Positions 59,424 through 64,000 of a DNA stretch of 64,000 nt are shown here, one piece after another. Position 1 is the stretch's first letter. Each line of letters opens with the position of its first letter. The DNA comes from Glossina fuscipes (Eukaryota > Arthropoda > Insecta > Diptera > Glossinidae), in assembly GCF_014805625.2 (NCBI RefSeq), contig NW_023998605.1:401538-465537 (forward strand). Reading direction: 5' to 3'. Both the position numbers and the translations under genes were made by a program. Below the pieces are notes generated by a model. The model did no database searches. It saw nothing but the letters and a program-made list of their open reading frames with translations, and was not told the DNA's origin.

Positions 59424-60008
59424 TTATTGACATATTTTTGTAATATTGTAATTACCTTTACTTTGCTGTTCATTTACGTAGTGCGGTGTTGCGAACGACT
59501 GAACAGCGCCTCTCTGAGCCCAGGCTCGAGAAGTGGTCGCGACTCTTTTGTACAGTGTTCCAATTACGGAATGTTCGTATTGTTGTTTGCTGCTTTCAAT
59601 TTTTGCTCGGCATCTATTCATAAGGTGTAAATAGTCGTGCATCAGCAGAACTCCAGCAGTTAATGAGTGTTTAGCTTTCTTATATGCGAGACTTCTGTCG
59701 CAGACAACAGCTCGCATGTCTAAGCCAATCTCCTTCGCCAGTTTGAGATTGCCTTCTACTAAACACACATCAAACGTACCACATCTGAAAGGGTGGACGT
59801 TCATCAACATACTAAGAGTCGTCATCAGGCTTCTTACGGCGAAGACGAGGACCGTTTTGTACACAGCCGTATTCTTCATGGTGCGCTTGTCGATGTAATT
59901 GCATCCATACAGTGTATCCTCCGCCCTCGAATACACTGCATGATGATTACTATACACTGCATCGAAGTGTAGTTGAACAATTCTGTCGTGAGGAGTCAAG
60001 TTTCCCAC
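59424..60008 (-). pseudogene. P-like transposase core, 194-codon open frame
   Basis: The longest open piece of the transposase. It starts just after the coiled-coil segment and covers the first two acidic positions (LHFD and VCDRS) and the HD-x-L-H helix. Two stops upstream (near 60175 and 60075) separate it from the coiled-coil and N-terminal pieces, and a THAP DNA-binding domain is not seen. The frame ends where an intron donor (AAG|GTAATT or AAA|GTAAAG, near 59450) is likely. A further small exon probably lies at 59396–59332 after CAG. The third catalytic acidic residue is not located. Confidence 0.5.
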
Positions 60009-60419
60009 GACTTCTTTTATTGCCTCAATTTCCAGTATTACGTAGTCAGCTTCTGGTTCAACTTCCCGGTCTTCCTATCTTGCTAGGCACCGTTTTAATT
60101 CTTCATTTTGATCTTGAAGCCGCTCAAGCTCCCGGATCAGCTTCGCCTGCGCCGATGTAGATGGCTCACTAGTCTAAATGTCGTCAATAAAATTTACTGG
60201 GCTTAGTACATCTACCCTGTCTACTACGCATGGTACCCTAGTGAGTTCTTCTGCCATTTCTACTGTATCCTGCACGTCCGTCGCTTCTTCTCCTACTACC
60301 CTATCTCGCTTTTCTTCCATGTGGAATGCCATAACATACCTCTTCCTGGCTGTCAGTTTCAATCCGTTCATTCTTTTCGCCACGTATTTGTCTCATTATT
60401 ATATTTACCGCCCACGTCT

Positions 60420-60550
60420 CGATGCGGCGTTGCACTTAGCTGAATGCAGCGCTGCACTTAGCGACCGTGGTGTACTTATTGACTATGCTGCATTTAGCTG
60501 AATGCAGCGGTGCACCTAGAGACTTTGCTGCACCTAGCGACTGCGCCAGA
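60420..60550. repeat. short interspersed tgcacYtag motif cluster
   Basis: At least five occurrences of tgcactta, tgcattta or tgcaccta, each followed by gctgaatgcagc or gcgac/gagac, occur in 130 bp. The local base composition is much GC-richer than its surroundings. Probably subterminal repeats of the adjacent transposon. Confidence 0.6.
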
Positions 60551-60579
60551 CTTAATAAACTCTTGTAACACATGTATTG

Positions 60580-62990
60580 TAGGGTATAAGGAAGAGCTAT
60601 TAAACAACCAATAGCGAAATTTACTATGAAGGAGAACTTACTTCTAACTTCTAATTTCCAAAATTGTATTAGTTACACTACTTAACACTGATATAATTAG
60701 TTATTTTGACATTTTTATTGATCAGCCGTCGTAAAATGAGTGCTTGTGTTTTGCCTGTTCAGGTTTGAGTCACTTATTATAAAATAGCGTGTTCCGAAAC
60801 AGAAGTGTCAATAATAAAATCCTTCAATATCAGTTTTGCATTAAACAAGCTTTTTAGTTTATGGAAATCATAAGTTGACGTCTAAAAAACGGCGCGGCGT
60901 TACAAAATGGAGCAAGTAAAACCCCGCTCAGAATATAGCGGATAGTCGTAACTCATCCACAATAAATAATAACGATACATTGAAATATTCATGAAGGCTA
61001 TGAGAAACTTTTGCTTAATAAATTAGTTGGTGAAGGCAATTGTTATGGCCATCACAAAGTTCCGTTAAGAAATGGCTATAGTCGTTTTACTATGCCTATA
61101 ATTCAAGTTCTAAGTCTTAAAACTTAGACCAAAAGAAAAAGGTATCTAAATCGGATCCATGTGGATTACCATGTCCATCACATATTAGGAAAAAACGTTA
61201 ACGTCGAGCAGAGGCTATGATAGCAAGAGAGCGATAATAAATTGAGAAATGAGATTTCTCATGAATAGTAAGCCCTTCAGAAACAGATTAAATTGTTAAT
61301 ATTTCATGATGAAAATATTTTGTTTAGCAAAGATAATAATACGGAGTTTGAATCACGTAGGTCTAGAAGGTAGTTTTTATGACAAAAACTGTACTGGACG
61401 GAGTGTCGCAGAGTATCTATAGGTCGACTTTGCCTGGCTATAATATTCTCACTTGTCTTTGTATCCAAGTGTGAAAAGTCGAATAGTCGAACGTTGTATC
61501 TATATGTGACAGCTAAGCGAAGACAGAAGTATACCAAGAATGGTGGGCGTTTCAAGTGGAGTGGCAATATTAGCAAATCCTTGAATGAGAAAATTAACAA
61601 CTTCTGCTGATGTAAACAACAGACAATGGAATTGTAAAAGTATAAAAGTTAACAAATTTCAACTCAATGGAATGTAAGCATTTACAGCAGAGAATTTTAA
61701 GCTATTCACACTTATGGGTTTATTTCTAGCAGTCTCTAGAGCATTGTATGCAAACAAAGCTAGTATTTTTGTTTTCAAATTTTCAGTTAAGCAATTAGGT
61801 GATAAGCGTGTATGAATAGTGCGGCAAAAAATTAATGAGACAGAAGCAAGTAAGCCATTTAATATGTGAAAGTATTTAAAATAAAATAATGCATTCATTA
61901 AAAAACCCATTAAATTGATGTAACATATATGAGAGAGGAAAGAGAAATTTGCTTATTTCGATTTTTTCATTACAAATAAATTTTATACGAAGCTTAGTGT
62001 TTATGTAAAAATTTTGTATAAAATGTTAAATAATAAGTGAGAAAAAGATTAAAAAGAAATTGATTTTATTGTTACCTAGTAAAAAATTGTTGTTTATATA
62101 TGTTATAGTTGTATTTGTAGTTGTCATGTTGTACACGATGCAGTTTCAATGGTGGAACAATTAAGAAAACAATTACAGGTATAGTAAAGTTGTTGTAGGA
62201 AGGAAAAAACAAACAAGAAGAAGCATAACGTTTATAAATAATGTTCCATTGATGATGGATGACGGATTTGTTGTCGATGTTTATTTGTTTGGTTTTTTTC
62301 TTGTTTGTAAACCAGGAGAAAAAAGGCAAAAAAAGAAGAATAAAAACAAAAGCAAATAGATAATATTGATTCGAAAATAGATGAGACAAGTAAATCCGCT
62401 TAAACAAAACTACATTTAACTTGGGCTGTAGTAAATATATTTAAGCTACCCAAAAAGAAACCTATTTTGCCGGACAAGTTGATCAGGTCTTATTAGTATT
62501 TGTTAAGTTAAGAGATGAGTTGTCCTTGATTAATGAATTGCAATTAGAAAATAAAACTGAAAATTCAATTGGCGGATTACATGATGCTTTTGCATGATAC
62601 TTTTCCCCTTTAGATACGTATTTATATATAGAGTGAAAAAGTTGTCAACAGAGCGCAAAAGAAGATTTTCATTTAGCCAGCGTTGTTGTTGAATTCCACC
62701 GCGACAGGTCGATAAATTTCGTCCATTGAAGATTCGCAGAGGATACGAGAAGCCCTGCTTGAACGGATAATAAGTCATACTTTGATAGATGGATATGGAT
62801 ATGTATGCCGCCTGTTCGAAAAAGCCAGTAAGCTGTTGAAACGTCCTAAATATAAAATTCGCCGCAGGCTGAATATAAATTCTCTCTCCTGTTTGTTTAT
62901 AGTGGCTCAAGACTATCAACTATTCATATATTTATTAATCCATTTATATGTATACAATTGTTTCTTTTTATTGCTTTGCATATATATTAA
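60580..62990. other. intergenic, no gene seen
   Basis: AT-rich. The block at 61240–61320 belongs to the dispersed repeat family of 30137–31330. Otherwise only short, low-complexity frames. Confidence 0.4.
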
Positions 62991-62994
62991 AAAG

Positions 62995-63090
62995 TATTAT
63001 TATTATTATTATTATTATTTTAATTTTAGACTAATGAATTGAATTCTTAGACTAAAAAAAAGAGACATTGAGCACTAGCAACACAGGCTA
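62995..63090 (-). mobile_element. I-clade LINE, minimal 3'-end insertion (fourth copy)
   Basis: This carries the (TTA)n tail and about 75 bp of 3' UTR of the same LINE (ctaatgaattgaattcttag, then gagcactagcaacacaggct), almost identical to 548–620. It ends abruptly at 63090. It is an extreme 5' truncation. Confidence 0.9.
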
Positions 63091-63394
63091 AAAAATAAAA
63101 AACAAATTAAAGTATTATCATTCAATCTTCTTCTTTATTAAGACCGAAACGTTGAAATTTCCAACTCAGGTATACTAAAAAGGTTTCTTTGAAGTCTTGA
63201 ACAAATCTGATTTAATATAAAAACGTTTCTTGAATATGAAATCAGAATATGTTCAGAAAGAACGTGCTAAGAAATTTTTGTACAAAATTCATAAATTACC
63301 AGTGGTTGTAGTGTTTTCACTTAACAAAGTTAAAAGATGTTTTAACAAATTTTCTAAGCTATAAGAAAGTAGCAAATTAGAGCTTAACAATGTC

Positions 63395-63540
63395 TTATGC
63401 ACAATAGCGTGCAATACCAGCGAAAGGTCCATGCACTTGCCCATACATCCAGTAATTCAGTAGCAGCGGTCGAGTCAATAAATAAGGTGCAAACCATAAA
63501 GTATTAGGGATTAGAGCAATTTTCGTCCCTTTGACAGCCG
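63395..63540 (-). other. possible terminal coding exon of an unidentified gene
   Basis: The minus strand has an uninterrupted run of about 48 codons ending in a TAA at 63395–63397. It contains KGTKIALIPNTLWFAPYLL then LLLNYWMYGQVHGPF and AGIARYC. Amino acid make-up suggests a hydrophobic, once-selected protein end. The same register upstream continues as AAVVVAFGT then a TGA, so it may also be an old copy with one nonsense change. No family recognised. Confidence 0.35.
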
Positions 63541-63549
63541 TTACTACAT

Positions 63550-64000
63550 TTGATCATGTTCCAAACGCTACTACAACAGCGGCTCTGGTTTGTTGCTATG
63601 TACGGCGCAAAACTTCTTAAGAGCAATCATATATACACTCAAAGGGTGCCCTCCACCATCAGGCGAATGTTGATGTTTTGTAGAGGCTTGATGATGGTTG
63701 AAACGGTATTTTTGTGTATTGATTGTTTATGACGGTAATGTTTGCGCTCATGCCGACTAGTGTATACAATTGTTTATAGCCATTGTAGTAGGAATGTTTG
63801 TATATGTTGTGTGTATGCATTTTCTTAAAAAAATGATTTTGCTTTTGCATTGGCTTAATTCGCTGCATCATAAATGTGTATTTGGTTTTATTATTTTTAG
63901 AAGTTGGATTCTTAGCAAATCGATTAGCTTATTTCAAAATTTAAAAATCATTCCATCAAATGATAATTAAATGGATAAGAAATGATTGCTTCCCTCTTTT
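63550..64000. other. intergenic to window end
   Basis: No supportable gene. Short frames on both strands only. Confidence 0.35.

Larger units (their letters stand above)
59275..60560 (-). mobile_element. P-superfamily-like DNA transposon remnant
   Basis: A decayed minus-strand transposase gene (60383–59332) shows a leucine-rich coiled coil (LIRELERLQDQNEELKRCLA, near 60140). It is followed by an RNase H-like core with LHFDAVYSNHHAVY, DTLYG, TVLVFAVRSL, EIGLDMRAVVCDRS and LLMHDYLHLMNRCRAKI. The order coiled coil, first Asp strand, D-T-L-Y-G, second Asp, then HD-x-x-H-L-x helix resembles P-element/THAP-type transposases. Directly next to it at 60420–60550 are short repeats of tgcactta/tgcaccta with gcgac and gctgaatgcagc, as subterminal repeats of a DNA transposon might be. 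Ends and target duplication were not found. Other superfamilies cannot be excluded. Confidence 0.5.

Overview
This is a eukaryotic, AT-rich, intron-bearing and transposon-loaded sequence. The two confident host genes and the repeat families point to a higher dipteran, with a tephritid-like fruit fly my best guess. The species is inferred; the fly-like protein architectures and repeat types are what I see.

Host genes. The largest is a minus-strand homologue of the ArfGAP ASAP (BAR–PH–ArfGAP–ankyrin–proline-rich–SH3). I could assemble it from 16 exons between 42752 and 32633, all in consistent phase, giving about 1197 codons. The second is an intact, intronless plus-strand Nup50 gene (50244–51635) with the N-terminal importin/Nup153-binding motif type and a C-terminal Ran-binding domain. 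Fragments of other host genes are present but broken: a piece resembling the glutamate–cysteine ligase modifier subunit (53528–53812), a frameshifted piece that may be the N-terminus of a PRP4-type kinase (53890–54405), and a possible terminal exon at 63395–63540.

Mobile elements, left to right: a nearly full-length but disabled I-clade LINE (531–about 6190, minus) with a gag-like ORF1, endonuclease, RT and RNase H; a fossil Polinton/Maverick (about 8430–12820) with recognisable major capsid, packaging ATPase and adenovirus-type protease; a Ty3/gypsy pol remnant (13708–14720); an internally deleted I-clade copy (16520–18560); a tRNA-derived SINE (19859–20075) whose 3' end matches the LINE tail; a CR1/L2-group LINE (20653–23465) and a more decayed copy split by an insertion (23665–27000); a 5'-truncated LINE tail (44150–44581); a pogo-like MITE with perfect inverted ends and a TA duplication (44990–46084); a mariner remnant (56760–57230); a CR1/L2 fragment (58020–59272) broken by a P-superfamily-like transposon (about 59275–60560); and a ~95-bp LINE tail (62995–63090).

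The most informative relationship is between the SINE and the I-clade LINE. They share the terminal block ending in (TAA)n, which suggests the SINE is mobilised by this LINE's machinery. Besides transposons there are a 343-bp tandem duplication, two minisatellites (one containing a 10-N assembly gap), a 180-bp dimer inside ASAP intron 1, and long AT-rich stretches with no supportable gene.
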